Below are positions 43,126-53,456 of a stretch of DNA of 64,000 bases, one piece after another. Where the stretch lies: positions 69,689 to 133,688 of the forward strand of contig CAKPXF010000003.1 of the NCBI GenBank assembly GCA_934201705.1. Direction: 5' to 3'. Every line of letters starts with the position of its first letter. Within the stretch, counting starts at the first letter, position 1. The notes beneath the pieces are model-generated. The model was not told the origin of the DNA. It searched no databases and worked only from the letters and a program-made list of their open reading frames with translations. The DNA is from an uncultured Bacilli bacterium (GTDB lineage: Bacteria; Bacillota_I; Bacilli_A; RFN20; CAG-631). The position numbers and the translations under genes are program-made.

Positions 43126-43667
43126 TAATTCGTTATTAACAACATTAGTATTACTAAGTAAAGTATAGCATTAACAAATAATGTAAACAACGCATATATT
43201 TTTGTGCTCTTTTGCATTATAAAAATAGTTTTAAAATTTTTTTTATTTGTGTTAACTCTTAGGCAAGGTAGTTCAAAAAAAGTGTTATTTATGTTTACAT
43301 ATTTTCTACATGTTTTTAACAATAATTATTAATAAAACTGTATAGCGAAAGATTAGCAATTACGTATTAATCAGTATTTTTAAATGAAGCGAGTAGATTT
43401 AGTATGATTAATAGTAAATTTAAAAGAATCATTTTTATTATTATATTTTAGTGATTTTTTTATGATGAAAAATAGCTATAAAAAACTTTTTTTACAAATT
43501 ATAGATAATAACCATATTGAGCAATTTTTGTGGCATTACATTATTAGTGATTTTAACACAAAAATACTGATTTTCTGCTTTCAAATAAAATAATGGAAGT
43601 AATAATAGTCAACACTTCATAATCAATTATTACTATTTTTACTCTTCTATAAAAATAGGATTTTCTA
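43126..43667. other. Gene-free stretch between the TnpB relic and rpoC terminator
   Basis: AT-rich with no convincing coding frame. A 77-codon minus frame at 43089-43322 has no ribosome site and runs into TnpB remnants. A 9-bp inverted repeat AGTAATAAT/ATTATTACT (43598-43606 and 43626-43634) is the only structure I can point to. Confidence 0.5.
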
Positions 43668-43695
43668 ATAAAAAAAGGAGAAATGAATTCTCCTT
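43668..43695 (-). terminator. Terminator after rpoC
   Basis: Stem AAGGAGAA/TTCTCCTT (43675-43682 and 43688-43695) with loop ATGAA, then T7 on the minus strand. Confidence 0.9.
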
Positions 43696-43699
43696 AGTT

Positions 43700-46600
43700 T
43701 TATTCATCAAACAAAATTGGATCATCAGTATCTAAAAGGAAATCATCATCGCTTGTATTTTCTGTTTCTTTAACGACGTCGTCTTCCTCATTAGAAGCAT
43801 CTTCTTTTTTATTATCATCTAATAATGAGATACCCTGTATTGTTTGAACGCATGGAATTAATTTACCAACAATAACATTTTCCTTTAATCCTTGAAGAGT
43901 ATCTGTCTTTCCTTTAATAGCAGCATCTGTTAAAACACGTGTTGTTTCTTGGAATGATGCAGCTGATAAGAATGATGGAGTCTCCAAAGATGCTTTAGTA
44001 ATACCTAAAATCATTGGGCGAGCAACTGCTGGTCTACCATGAGCTAATAAAATTTCTTTATTGGCTGAAGTAAAGTCAGTAGTTTCCACTTTTGAGCCTT
44101 GAATGAATTCAGTGTCTCCTGGATCCAAGATATATACTTTACGTAGCATTTTTTTAACCATAACCTCAACGTGCTTATCACAAATTGGGTTACCAGCTAA
44201 AGCATAAACCTTTTGAACTTCCTTAATGATGTATCGTTCAACATCTACTTGCGATGCAACCTTTAATAATCTTTCTGGGTCAATTGGACCTTCAGTGATT
44301 TTTTGACCATTTAAGATTTCATCATTAACCTTTACTCTTAATTTAGCACCAATTGGAATTTGATATTCCTTTGACTCTAAATTATTAGTTACAACTACAA
44401 CAGATTTTTCACCATATTTTGAATTATCTTTGATTTGACTAATCTTACCTGAAATTTCTGAAATAATTGCAGCAACTTTAGGAGGACGCTTTTCAAACAA
44501 TTCTTCAACACGAGGAAGACCTGTAGTAATATCTGATTCACCTGCAGCACCACCTGTATGGAATGTACGCATTGTTAATTGAGTACCTGGCTCACCAATT
44601 GATTGAGCAGCCATTACACCAATTGCTTCACCTACTTCAACTGGTCGTCCAGTTGCAAGGTTAAGACCATAACACTTCTTACATACACCATTAATTGTAC
44701 GGCATCCAAATAATGAACGAATCTTTAATGATTTGATTCCAGCTGCAATAATGCTATCAGCAATTTCAGATGTAATAATTGTGTTATTATCAACGATTAA
44801 TTCTGGGGAATTTTTATCTAAAGTATAAACATCATTTAATGCATAACGACCAACGATTCTATCTTTAAATTTTGTAACAATTGAATCATTCTTTGTATCT
44901 CTAATTTCTCTAACCTCGAATCCTTCATCTGTGTGGCAATCTTCTTCTTTAATAAATACATCGTGAGCAACATCAACAAGTCTTCTTGTTAAGTAACCTG
45001 ATTCAGCAGTCTTTAAAGCAGTATCTGACATACCTTTACGGGCTCCATGTGTTGCAATGAAAAATTCAGAAACAGATAATCCTTCACGGAATGAAGATTT
45101 AATTGGAAGTTCGATAGTCTTTTCAGTTGAAACTGACATTTGCGATAATTTTGCAAGTTCTGCAGATGTAAGCTTACCGCCAGTTTGAGATAGTTTATTA
45201 ATTAAATCCTTACCGATATCCTTTTGAGATGGTTTTGAAGGTTTAGACATCAAGCCACGCATACCGGCAAGTTGTGTAAAGTTAGATAATGAACCACGGG
45301 CTCCAGAATCTGACATCATGAAGAATGGATTTCTATTATCAATTGATAATTGGTCATTTAATTTCTTAGAAACATCATCTTTAACATGAGTCCAGATATC
45401 AACAACCATTTTGTGACGTTCAGCATCACTTAACAAGCCCTTCTTATAGTAACGAGCACACTTTTCAACTTCTTTATCACCTTTAGCAATAATTTCTTCT
45501 TTACCATGAACTAGGTTAATATCATCAATTGATACTGTAACACCAGATAATGTTGAGAAGCTAAATCCTTGATCCTTTAAAGCGTCTAGGAATACTGAAG
45601 TTCTTTGCGCACCATATTTTTTAAAGAAGAAATCAATAATAGCAGCAATTGAGCCTTTTTTAAATGGCGTATTTAACGGCTGCATTGCAATAAATTCTTT
45701 AATATTAGTTCCACGTGGAACAAAATATTTGTCAAGAGTTGTGTCATAAGGATCTTTAGCACTATTAATATATGCCATATCTTCTGGGAAGATAGAGTTA
45801 AAGATAACCTTACCAACAGTTGTTATTAAGAATGAATTATTTTGTTCCTCAGTAAAGTTTGTTTTATTTAATGAAGAAGCAACAATTGCAATTCTTGTTT
45901 GTAAATGGATTTGACCAGTTTGATATGCAAGACGTGCTTCATCAGGGTTTGCAAACACTTTACCTTCACAATCACCATATAATTCATACTTTTCAGCATA
46001 AATTTCATCGCCTTGTTCTCGATATTGTTGCGCCTTATTGTAGAAATCTTCCTTAGTCCATTCAAGAGTAATGAAATAGTTACCCAATATCATATCTTGA
46101 GAAGGAACAGTAATTGGCTTTCCATCCTTAGGTCCTAAAATATTTCCACTAGCAAGCATAAGTTTTCTAGCTTCAGCAACAGATTCTTTTGAAAGTGGTA
46201 CGTGTACAGCCATTTGGTCACCATCAAAGTCGGCATTGAATGGAGGACATACAAGTGGATGTAAACGAATAGCTCTACCATCAACAAGTTTTGTTTCAAA
46301 CGCTTGAATACCAAGTCTATGTAATGTTGGAGCACGGTTTAATAATACTGGATGATCCTTAATAATTTCATCAAGTACATCAAGTACTTCTTCTGCTTGC
46401 TTATCAATTAATTTATCAGCTTGTTTATGGCTAGAACAAATCTTCTTTTCCATCATACGAGCTTCAATAAACGGTTTAAATAATTGAACAGCCATTTCAC
46501 GAGGAATACCACATTGATACATTCTTAAATCTGGTCCAACAGCAATTACTGAACGACCTGAATAGTCAACACGTTTTCCAAGTAAATTTTGTCTAAATCT

Positions 46601-48094
46601 ACCTTGTTTACCTTTTAATGAACTAGATAAAGATTTAAGTACTCTTCCTCCAGCACCAGTAACAGGCTTGCTTCTTCTACCATTATCAATTAATGCATCA
46701 ACTGCTTCTTGAAGCATACGTTTTTCATTAATTAAAATAACAGCTGGAGCACCAATTTCTTTTAATTTATTTAATCTTATATTACGTGTTAATACACGTC
46801 TATATAATTCATTCATATCACTTGCGGCATAACGACCACCATCAAGTTGTAGCATTGGTCTTAAATCTGGTGGAATAACTGGAAGAACAGATAATACCAT
46901 CCATTCAGGCCTATTTCCAGATTTTCTAAATGATTCAATAACATCTAGTCTCTTTAATAATTTTTCACGTTTTAATTTTTGTGAGCTAGTTTCTTTTAAT
47001 TGAGCTTTAATAAGTTCAACTTCTTTTTCAAGATCAACACTTTCAAGTAATGATTTAACAGCTTCAGCACCAATTCCAAATTTGCTATATGTAAACTTAG
47101 AAATAAAGTTGGCATTTACATAGAAATCAAATTCCTTGTTATTTGCTGCTAAACGATAAGAATAATCAAAAGCTATTTTAGCATTAGTTGCATCTGATGA
47201 TAATCCATCCTTTACTTCTTCAAATACGCTGCTACAGTGAGCATATGCATCTTCTAAAGCTTTTTTGAATTCCTCATCAAATTCAATTGTTTTATTACGA
47301 ATAGCATCAACATTTGTTTCATACCAAATGTCAAATCTATCAGTTGTATTTTTTAAATCTTCTAATTCATCAACAATAATAGCTGCTGGCTCAACAGCAT
47401 TACGTATTAATGTTTTATAGAAATCATATTCAACTTCAAGTTGATTTTTTAAAGTATGATAATCTAAATTCTTAGCATTTGAGAAAATTGAATTATAAAC
47501 TTCAAGTTGATATTTTGCTAGACTAACACGATATTTATAATCAAAATATTTTGCATGATCAAGTTCAGCATCCCAGTTATTGCTATAAATTAAATCTTTA
47601 ATAACTGCATTGAATTTTTCTCTTGCATGCTTTTCTCCTAATACTTCTCCTTTAGATAAAAGCTTGCAGTCACCAGGATCAGTACAAATATGTGATACAA
47701 AGTATACTACATCTTCAAGATCCTTTGGTGAAATATCAAGAATTAGGGCCATTCTTGAAGGAACACCCTTTAAATACCAAATGTGAGTTACTGGAGAAGC
47801 AAGTTCAATATGTCCCATACGCTCACGACGTACAGATTTTGTTGTTATTTCAACTCCACACTTTTCACAAACAATTCCTTGGAATCTAATTTTCTTATAT
47901 TTTCCACAATGACATTCATAATCCTTTGAAGGCCCAAAAATTCTTTCACAAAATAAACCATCCATTTCTGGCTTTTGAGAACGATAGTTAATTGTTTCAG
48001 GCTTTGTAACTTCACCATGAGACCATTCTTTAATTTTTTCAGGTGATGCTAAGCCAACCCTAATAGCCGATAATTTATTAATATCAATACCCAT
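43700..48094 (-). CDS. rpoC: RNA polymerase beta' subunit
   Basis: Catalytic subunit holding the active-site Mg ions. The N-terminal zinc ribbon reads CHCGKYKKIRFQGIVCEKCG (about 60-80). The catalytic NADFDGD lies at 620-626. The bridge-helix region and the second zinc site (CRTINGVCKKCYGLN) follow. The trigger-loop stretch MTGARGS type appears as MSDSGARGSLSNFTQLAGMR. 1,464 residues, longer than Bacillus RpoC, with an acidic C-terminal tail rich in Asp/Glu. The ATG overlaps the rpoB stop (TAATG) and has GGGGGTGA upstream. Confidence 0.98.
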   Translation of the reverse strand: MGIDINKLSAIRVGLASPEKIKEWSHGEVTKPETINYRSQKPEMDGLFCERIFGPSKDYECHCGKYKKIRFQGIVCEKCGVEITTKSVRRERMGHIELASPVTHIWYLKGVPSRMALILDISPKDLEDVVYFVSHICTDPGDCKLLSKGEVLGEKHAREKFNAVIKDLIYSNNWDAELDHAKYFDYKYRVSLAKYQLEVYNSIFSNAKNLDYHTLKNQLEVEYDFYKTLIRNAVEPAAIIVDELEDLKNTTDRFDIWYETNVDAIRNKTIEFDEEFKKALEDAYAHCSSVFEEVKDGLSSDATNAKIAFDYSYRLAANNKEFDFYVNANFISKFTYSKFGIGAEAVKSLLESVDLEKEVELIKAQLKETSSQKLKREKLLKRLDVIESFRKSGNRPEWMVLSVLPVIPPDLRPMLQLDGGRYAASDMNELYRRVLTRNIRLNKLKEIGAPAVILINEKRMLQEAVDALIDNGRRSKPVTGAGGRVLKSLSSSLKGKQGRFRQNLLGKRVDYSGRSVIAVGPDLRMYQCGIPREMAVQLFKPFIEARMMEKKICSSHKQADKLIDKQAEEVLDVLDEIIKDHPVLLNRAPTLHRLGIQAFETKLVDGRAIRLHPLVCPPFNADFDGDQMAVHVPLSKESVAEARKLMLASGNILGPKDGKPITVPSQDMILGNYFITLEWTKEDFYNKAQQYREQGDEIYAEKYELYGDCEGKVFANPDEARLAYQTGQIHLQTRIAIVASSLNKTNFTEEQNNSFLITTVGKVIFNSIFPEDMAYINSAKDPYDTTLDKYFVPRGTNIKEFIAMQPLNTPFKKGSIAAIIDFFFKKYGAQRTSVFLDALKDQGFSFSTLSGVTVSIDDINLVHGKEEIIAKGDKEVEKCARYYKKGLLSDAERHKMVVDIWTHVKDDVSKKLNDQLSIDNRNPFFMMSDSGARGSLSNFTQLAGMRGLMSKPSKPSQKDIGKDLINKLSQTGGKLTSAELAKLSQMSVSTEKTIELPIKSSFREGLSVSEFFIATHGARKGMSDTALKTAESGYLTRRLVDVAHDVFIKEEDCHTDEGFEVREIRDTKNDSIVTKFKDRIVGRYALNDVYTLDKNSPELIVDNNTIITSEIADSIIAAGIKSLKIRSLFGCRTINGVCKKCYGLNLATGRPVEVGEAIGVMAAQSIGEPGTQLTMRTFHTGGAAGESDITTGLPRVEELFEKRPPKVAAIISEISGKISQIKDNSKYGEKSVVVVTNNLESKEYQIPIGAKLRVKVNDEILNGQKITEGPIDPERLLKVASQVDVERYIIKEVQKVYALAGNPICDKHVEVMVKKMLRKVYILDPGDTEFIQGSKVETTDFTSANKEILLAHGRPAVARPMILGITKASLETPSFLSAASFQETTRVLTDAAIKGKTDTLQGLKENVIVGKLIPCVQTIQGISLLDDNKKEDASNEEDDVVKETENTSDDDFLLDTDDPILFDE

Positions 48095-51000
48095 TAAAAG
48101 TCACCCCCATCGTCATTGAATGTAAAATCATCATCCAAATTTGTATCTAATCTTGTATCATCAAATTCCTCACGAATATATTTAGGAGTATTCTTTGTCT
48201 CCTTCATAATATCGTTAGTATCCATAATTTCGCCTTCGTTATCAATTAATTTAACATCAATTGATAGTGCTTGCAATTCTTTTTGTAAAACTCTAAATGA
48301 TTCAGGTATTCCCGGATTTGGAATTTCTTTTCCTTTGATAATAGCTTCATATGCTTTACCACGTCCGATAACATCATCTGATTTAATAGTTAAGATTTCT
48401 TGTAATGTATGAGCGGCTCCATATGCTTCAAGAGCCCAAACTTCCATTTCACCAAATCTTTGACCACCATTTTGTGCCTTACCACCTAAAGGTTGTTGTG
48501 TTACTAAAGAATAAGGTCCAATTGAACGTGCATGTAATTTATCATCAACCATGTGTGAAAGCTTTAAGAAATACATGATACCAACAGAAATTCTTTCATC
48601 AAATCTTTCGCCTGTTTGACCATCAACTAAAACATATTTACCATCTTTGGCCATGTCAGCCTTTTTCATTAAGTCCATTAATTCTTCATTTGATACACCA
48701 TCAAATGGGTTTGTAGCAATCTTTAAGCCACCTAATTTTTTACATGCCATACCTAAGTGTAATTCAAGAACTTGTCCAATGTTCATACGAGAAGGAACGC
48801 CAAGTGGATTTAATACGATATCAACTGGTGTACCATCTGGTAAAAATGGCATATCTTCAACTGGAACGATCTTTGAAATAACACCCTTATTACCATGACG
48901 TCCAGCCATCTTATCACCTTCAGAGATTTTACGCTTTTGAGCAATAAATACTCTAACAATTTGATTGACACCTGGTGCTAAATCAACGCCACCTGTTTTT
49001 TGATTAAATATTTTAACATCAACAACAATACCAGCACCACCATGAGGAACACGTAAAGAACTATCTTTACCCTCTTTAGTCTTATCACCAAATATTGCCA
49101 TTAATAGTTTTTCTTCACTTGAAGGTTCAACAACTCCACGAGGAGTAATCTTACCAACTAAAATATCTCCTTCTTTAACTTCACTGCCTGGAATTACAAT
49201 ACCAAGTTCATCAAGCTGAGATTTTGCATCTTCACCAACATTTGGAATATCACGAGTAATTTCCTCAGGACCAAGCTTTGTTTCACGGCATTCAAGATCG
49301 TGCTCTTCTATATGAATTGATGTATAAACATCATCCTTAACTAAACGCTCTGAAATAATTACAGCATCTTCGTAGTTATAACCATGCCATGTAGTAAAGG
49401 CAACAATAACATTTTGCCCAAGTGCTAATTCCCCATTATCCATTGAAGGACCATCAGCTAAAATATCGCCAACGTGAACTTCTTGTCCAACAACAACGAT
49501 TGGAGTGTGGTTAAAGCATGTACCAGCATTTGAACGAGCAAATTTACTTAAAATATAAGTTTTTGTGTCTCCAGCATCATTTTTAACTAAAATTTTACTT
49601 GAGTCAACATATGTAACAACACCATTATCTTTACAAATTAAAGCTACACCTGAGTCATGAGCTGATGGGTATTCCATACCAGTTCCAACATATGGCGCAT
49701 GTGGCCTTAAAAGAGGAACAGCTTGACGTTGCATGTTAGCACCAAGCATCGCACGAGCACAGTCATCATTTTCAATAAATGGAATTAGTCCTGTAGGAAT
49801 TGAAATTACTTGACGTGGAGCAACATCGACAAAATCAATATCATCTGCTGAAGCTTCAATATCTTCACCATGATGACGTGAAACAATCTTATCATTTAAG
49901 ATTTCGCCAGTTTCTCTATTTAATTTAAATGATGCAGTACCAATAATGTAATCCTTTTCTTCATCAGCTGAAAGATATACACAATCAGTATCACATACAT
50001 AGTTTTTACCATTTTCATGTTTTACTCTTCTATATGGAGTTTCAATAAATCCATATTCATTTATTTTCGCATAACATGCAATGTAGTTAATTAAACCAAT
50101 GTTTGGACCTTCTGGTGTTTCAATTGGACATATTCTACCATAATGTGAATAGTGTACGTCACGAACATCAAATGATGCTCTTTCACGAGTAATACCACCT
50201 TGTCCTAAAGCTGAAATACGACGTTTGTTAGTAAGTTCAGCAATTGGATTTGTTTGGTCCATAAATTGAGATAACTGTGATGATGAGAAAAATTCCTTAA
50301 TAGCAGATGTCAATGGACGAGTGTTAATTAAGTTATTTGGTGTCATTGATTCTGTTTCAGCAATTGACATTCTTTCTTTAACACTTCTTTCCATACGGCT
50401 TAATCCAATTCTAAATTGGTTTTGTAGTAATTCACCAACTGAACGAATTCTACGATTGCCTAGATGGTCAATATCATCAGTATCTCCTAAGTTATTAGCT
50501 AAAGTTAATAAATATGAGAAGCAAGCATAAATATCAGGGACTGTAATGTGCTTGTTTTCAAGGCTTAAATCAGTACCTATAATTTTTACCTTTTTTGTCA
50601 TATTTTCATCAGCGTATACGTAAACAATATTTACAGTATCTTCTTTACCAAAGTCTTTATTAACTTTAACTTGGTATCTATGAGCACCATTTTCAAAAAA
50701 TTTCATCTTTTGAAGATTATTTACCTTTTCTTTATCAAGATATGTGCCCTTTGTATAAATTACTTCTCCATTGCAGTCAATTAAATCTTCTGCAATCCAT
50801 GTGTCAATTAAACGATTATAAGCACCAAGTTTTTGTTTTAATTTAAAACGTCCAGCTGCTCCTAAATCATATCTTTTTCTATCAAAGAATCTTTGGAACA
50901 TTAATGTAGTTGGACCTTGCTCTGTTGCAGGTTCACCTGGTCTTAATTTTGCGTGAATTTCAACTAATGCTTCTCTTGTAGTTGTTGGTTTATCCTTTTC

Positions 51001-51666
51001 AATAGTATTGTCAATTAATGCATTCTTACCAAATAATTGTTCAATTTCTTCTTTAGTCTCTAAACCAATTGCCTTAAGTAAAACAGTAGCATTTAATTTT
51101 CTAGTTCTATCAATTCTGACGATAATCATGTCTTTAACATCAGTTTCAAATTGAAGCCATGTACCACGACTTGGAATCAAATCTCCACCATATAACAATT
51201 TACCATTTTTAGTGTCTACTCTTTTTGAAAAATAAGCACCAGCAGAACGAACTATTTGTGATACGATTACTCTTTCAGCACCATGGATGATAAAAGTACC
51301 AGTATCAGTCATCATAGGGAAGTCTCCCATATAAACTTTATTAACTTGAATTTCACCTGTTTGGTTGTTGTTTAAACGAAGTTCAGCACGTAATGGACGT
51401 GAAAAATCCATATCACGATTTTTACAATCCATTTCACTGTACTTTGGCTCTTCGAAATAACAATTTAAAAACTCAAGAGATAGACCTTTAGCATTATCAA
51501 TTGGGAAAATATCATTGAATACTTCATTTAAACCAGTCTTTAAAAACCAATTAAATGATGATGTTTGAATTTCTACCAAATTAGGTAATGAGAAAGTTCC
51601 GCCAACCTTTGAAAAGTTTATTCTATTAGGAGAATTCTTTTGCTTTTCATAAGTAGTTTTAATCAT
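48094..51666 (-). CDS. rpoB: RNA polymerase beta subunit
   Basis: Forms the other half of the active cleft. Recognisable landmarks are the rifampicin pocket (SQLSQFMDQTNPIAEL, then TNKRRISALGQGG), RICPIETPEGPNIGLI, GYNYEDAVIISERLVKDD, GDKMAGRHGNKGVIS and the C-terminal GGQRFGEMEVWALEAYGA. 1,190 residues, normal for Bacillota. At residue 480 there is Asn where most bacteria have the His equivalent to E. coli 526, and Gln489 replaces the Pro of ALGPGG. AAGGGGTG precedes the ATG. It follows ybxB and overlaps rpoC. Confidence 0.98.
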   Translation of the reverse strand: MIKTTYEKQKNSPNRINFSKVGGTFSLPNLVEIQTSSFNWFLKTGLNEVFNDIFPIDNAKGLSLEFLNCYFEEPKYSEMDCKNRDMDFSRPLRAELRLNNNQTGEIQVNKVYMGDFPMMTDTGTFIIHGAERVIVSQIVRSAGAYFSKRVDTKNGKLLYGGDLIPSRGTWLQFETDVKDMIIVRIDRTRKLNATVLLKAIGLETKEEIEQLFGKNALIDNTIEKDKPTTTREALVEIHAKLRPGEPATEQGPTTLMFQRFFDRKRYDLGAAGRFKLKQKLGAYNRLIDTWIAEDLIDCNGEVIYTKGTYLDKEKVNNLQKMKFFENGAHRYQVKVNKDFGKEDTVNIVYVYADENMTKKVKIIGTDLSLENKHITVPDIYACFSYLLTLANNLGDTDDIDHLGNRRIRSVGELLQNQFRIGLSRMERSVKERMSIAETESMTPNNLINTRPLTSAIKEFFSSSQLSQFMDQTNPIAELTNKRRISALGQGGITRERASFDVRDVHYSHYGRICPIETPEGPNIGLINYIACYAKINEYGFIETPYRRVKHENGKNYVCDTDCVYLSADEEKDYIIGTASFKLNRETGEILNDKIVSRHHGEDIEASADDIDFVDVAPRQVISIPTGLIPFIENDDCARAMLGANMQRQAVPLLRPHAPYVGTGMEYPSAHDSGVALICKDNGVVTYVDSSKILVKNDAGDTKTYILSKFARSNAGTCFNHTPIVVVGQEVHVGDILADGPSMDNGELALGQNVIVAFTTWHGYNYEDAVIISERLVKDDVYTSIHIEEHDLECRETKLGPEEITRDIPNVGEDAKSQLDELGIVIPGSEVKEGDILVGKITPRGVVEPSSEEKLLMAIFGDKTKEGKDSSLRVPHGGAGIVVDVKIFNQKTGGVDLAPGVNQIVRVFIAQKRKISEGDKMAGRHGNKGVISKIVPVEDMPFLPDGTPVDIVLNPLGVPSRMNIGQVLELHLGMACKKLGGLKIATNPFDGVSNEELMDLMKKADMAKDGKYVLVDGQTGERFDERISVGIMYFLKLSHMVDDKLHARSIGPYSLVTQQPLGGKAQNGGQRFGEMEVWALEAYGAAHTLQEILTIKSDDVIGRGKAYEAIIKGKEIPNPGIPESFRVLQKELQALSIDVKLIDNEGEIMDTNDIMKETKNTPKYIREEFDDTRLDTNLDDDFTFNDDGGDF

Positions 51667-51724
51667 TTATTTCACCCCTTATAAAATTTATATATTAACT
51701 GGTTAACACCAGAAAATATCAACG

Positions 51725-52318
51725 TTAAGAAAAAGATTTAACGATATAATAACCTTTTTCAATATTCAAAACGTTAACGTTTTGATAAATAGTTTTAAGT
51801 TTATTAATAGCACTTAAAGCACCTAAACTTTTTTTAATTACGATATATAGAGCACCATTATTATTTAAATAATTAATGCTATCATCAAACATTTTATAAA
51901 TTACTTTTTTTCCTGCTCTGATTGGTGGGTTAATGACTATCATATCATATTTATCATTAACATTTAAAAACCCATCGCTTTGCATACAAGTAATATTGTC
52001 TAAATTATTATTTTTAATATTATATTCACAAAGCGATATAACTTTAGAATTAATATCAAACATATCAACGTGATTTGCCATGTCAAATATTTTTAAGGTA
52101 ATACCTAAAACGCCATAGCCACATCCCATATCTAAGATTTTATTAACTTTTTTTTCTTTTAAAATTTCTTTTAAAAAAACAAAAGAGCCATAATCAATTT
52201 GATTATTTGAAAAAACTCCCGAATCACTTAAAAAAGGAATATTTTTATCATATATATATAAATTTAAATATCTTTTTTTACTTTTTAAATTATCATCGTT
52301 TTCAAAATATTGACTCAT
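51725..52318 (-). CDS. Class I SAM-dependent methyltransferase, YbxB/RsmC-like
   Basis: A 197-residue methyltransferase with the SAM loop KILDMGCGYGVLGI near 63 and the NPPIRAGKK motif near 131, characteristic of RsmC-type enzymes that methylate guanine N2 in 16S rRNA. The N-terminal SDSGVFSNNQIDYGS stretch is also conserved in this group. In Bacillus the equivalent gene ybxB occupies the same place between rplL and rpoB, supporting orthology. AAAGGAG precedes the ATG. Target nucleotide not provable from sequence. Confidence 0.9.
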   Translation of the reverse strand: MSQYFENDDNLKSKKRYLNLYIYDKNIPFLSDSGVFSNNQIDYGSFVFLKEILKEKKVNKILDMGCGYGVLGITLKIFDMANHVDMFDINSKVISLCEYNIKNNNLDNITCMQSDGFLNVNDKYDMIVINPPIRAGKKVIYKMFDDSINYLNNNGALYIVIKKSLGALSAINKLKTIYQNVNVLNIEKGYYIVKSFS

Positions 52319-52340
52319 TTTTGACTCCTTTAAAAATAGG

Positions 52341-52380
52341 CAAAAACCTGCCTAAGGCAATATTGCGATAAGCAGGCTTT
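52341..52380 (-). terminator. Attenuator/terminator hairpin between rplL and ybxB-rpoB
   Basis: Arms AAAGCCTGC and GCAGGTTTT enclose a smaller GCAATATTGC hairpin, followed by TTTTTG on the minus strand. An attenuator between rplL and rpoB is known in other bacteria and would lower rpoBC relative to ribosomal-protein output. Confidence 0.7.
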
Positions 52381-52401
52381 ATTTAACTAAAATTACTAAA
52401 A

Positions 52402-52776
52402 TTATTTAACTTCAACTTCAGCGCCAGCGTCAGTTAATTGCTTTTTAATATCTTCAGCTGCTGCAGGGCTGATCTTTTCTTTAATTGGTGCAGGTAGTGC
52501 ATCACATAATTTCTTAGCTTCAAGAAGACCAAGACCAGTGATAGCTTGAACAGCCTTGATTACTGGAATCTTGCTTGCGCCAACAGACTTTAAGAATACA
52601 GTTACTTCTTTTGGTCCTTCTTCAACGTGTTCTTCAGCGGCTGCTACTGGAGCTACTGCTGCTGCAACTGCAGTTACACCAAATTCTTCTTCAACTGCTT
52701 TAACTAATTCATTAACTTCAAGGATAGTCATTTCCTTTAATGTTTCAATAATTTCTTGTACAGATACTTTTGCCAT
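52402..52776 (-). CDS. rplL: 50S ribosomal protein L7/L12
   Basis: Stalk protein that recruits translation GTPases. The N-terminal dimerisation helix (SVQEIIETLKEMTILEVNEL) is followed by an Ala-rich hinge (VAAAVAPVAAAEEH) and the globular C-terminal domain with KIPVIKAVQAITGLGLLEAK. 124 residues, normal. AGGAGG precedes the ATG. It follows rplJ and shares the L10-controlled transcript. Confidence 0.98.
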   Translation of the reverse strand: MAKVSVQEIIETLKEMTILEVNELVKAVEEEFGVTAVAAAVAPVAAAEEHVEEGPKEVTVFLKSVGASKIPVIKAVQAITGLGLLEAKKLCDALPAPIKEKISPAAAEDIKKQLTDAGAEVEVK

Positions 52777-52804
52777 GTTTATTTCCTCCTATAATATATT
52801 CAAA

Positions 52805-53299
52805 TTAGGCATTTTCTTTTGCTTTAGCAATTTGATCACATGCATAAGCAAATTTTGATATTGGTGACATGATAGCACCAGCGAACATACCGATAAGTTG
52901 TGGTTTTGTTGGTAATTTTGCAACTGCAACCATTTCATCAGCATTTAAAACTTTGTTTTCTACGATACCACCCTTGATAACAAGTTGTTTAGCCTTCTTA
53001 GAAAACTTAACTAATAGGTTTGGTACGCTTACTGGATCTTGTGTGCAAGATACAAAAGCATTTGGACCTACTAAAATGTCGTCCATTTCATAACCACGTT
53101 CTTTAGCAGCTCGCGAAACTAAACCGTTTTTGTAAACAGTTAATGTTCCACCTTGTTTAGCAATGCTACGACGAAGTTCAGTTAACTTTGCAACAGATAA
53201 TCCTCTATATTCTACTACTACGAAACTTAAAGAAGAATCCATTACAGCGCCAATACTTGAAACGACCTCTGCTTTAGCAGCAATATTTTTTTCGTTCAT
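52805..53299 (-). CDS. rplJ: 50S ribosomal protein L10
   Basis: Anchors the L7/L12 stalk. Conserved N-terminal segment FVVVEYRGLSVAKLTELRR, then GTLTVYKNGLVSRAAKERG and KPQLIGMFAGAIMSP. The C-terminal helix binds L12 dimers. 164 residues, normal. AGGAGG lies upstream of the ATG, and an overlapping out-of-frame ATG four bases earlier is unlikely to be used. The transcript starts with an L10 leader, the usual autoregulatory site for L10(L12)4. Confidence 0.97.
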   Translation of the reverse strand: MNEKNIAAKAEVVSSIGAVMDSSLSFVVVEYRGLSVAKLTELRRSIAKQGGTLTVYKNGLVSRAAKERGYEMDDILVGPNAFVSCTQDPVSVPNLLVKFSKKAKQLVIKGGIVENKVLNADEMVAVAKLPTKPQLIGMFAGAIMSPISKFAYACDQIAKAKENA

Positions 53300-53312
53300 T
53301 CATCGCACCTCC

Positions 53313-53436
53313 TGTTATTTTATAACAATACGCGCCATATATTATAGATTAAATATTTAACTTAATTATATTTTTATTTATTCTTTTCCTCGGCAACGAA
53401 TTAAGCATATTAGCAGTTGCTGTCTTGGGCGTATTG
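53313..53436 (-). promoter_or_regulatory. L10 leader (ribosomal protein autoregulatory RNA)
   Basis: Long-range stem CAATACGC/GCGTATTG (53429-53436 with 53326-53333) encloses an inner stem GCAAC/GTTGC and the conserved CCGAGGAAAAGAATAAATA region typical of Bacillota L10 leaders. The stem's 3' arm ends just before the rplJ ribosome site. Binding of the L10-L12 complex would repress rplJL. Confidence 0.82.
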
Positions 53437-53456
53437 GAAGAACCAAAAATATTTAA

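Noticed and set aside
43089..43322. 77-codon minus-strand frame next to the TnpB relic
   Set aside because: No ribosome site, Cys/Phe-rich chance composition, and it runs into the N-terminal TnpB fragment.
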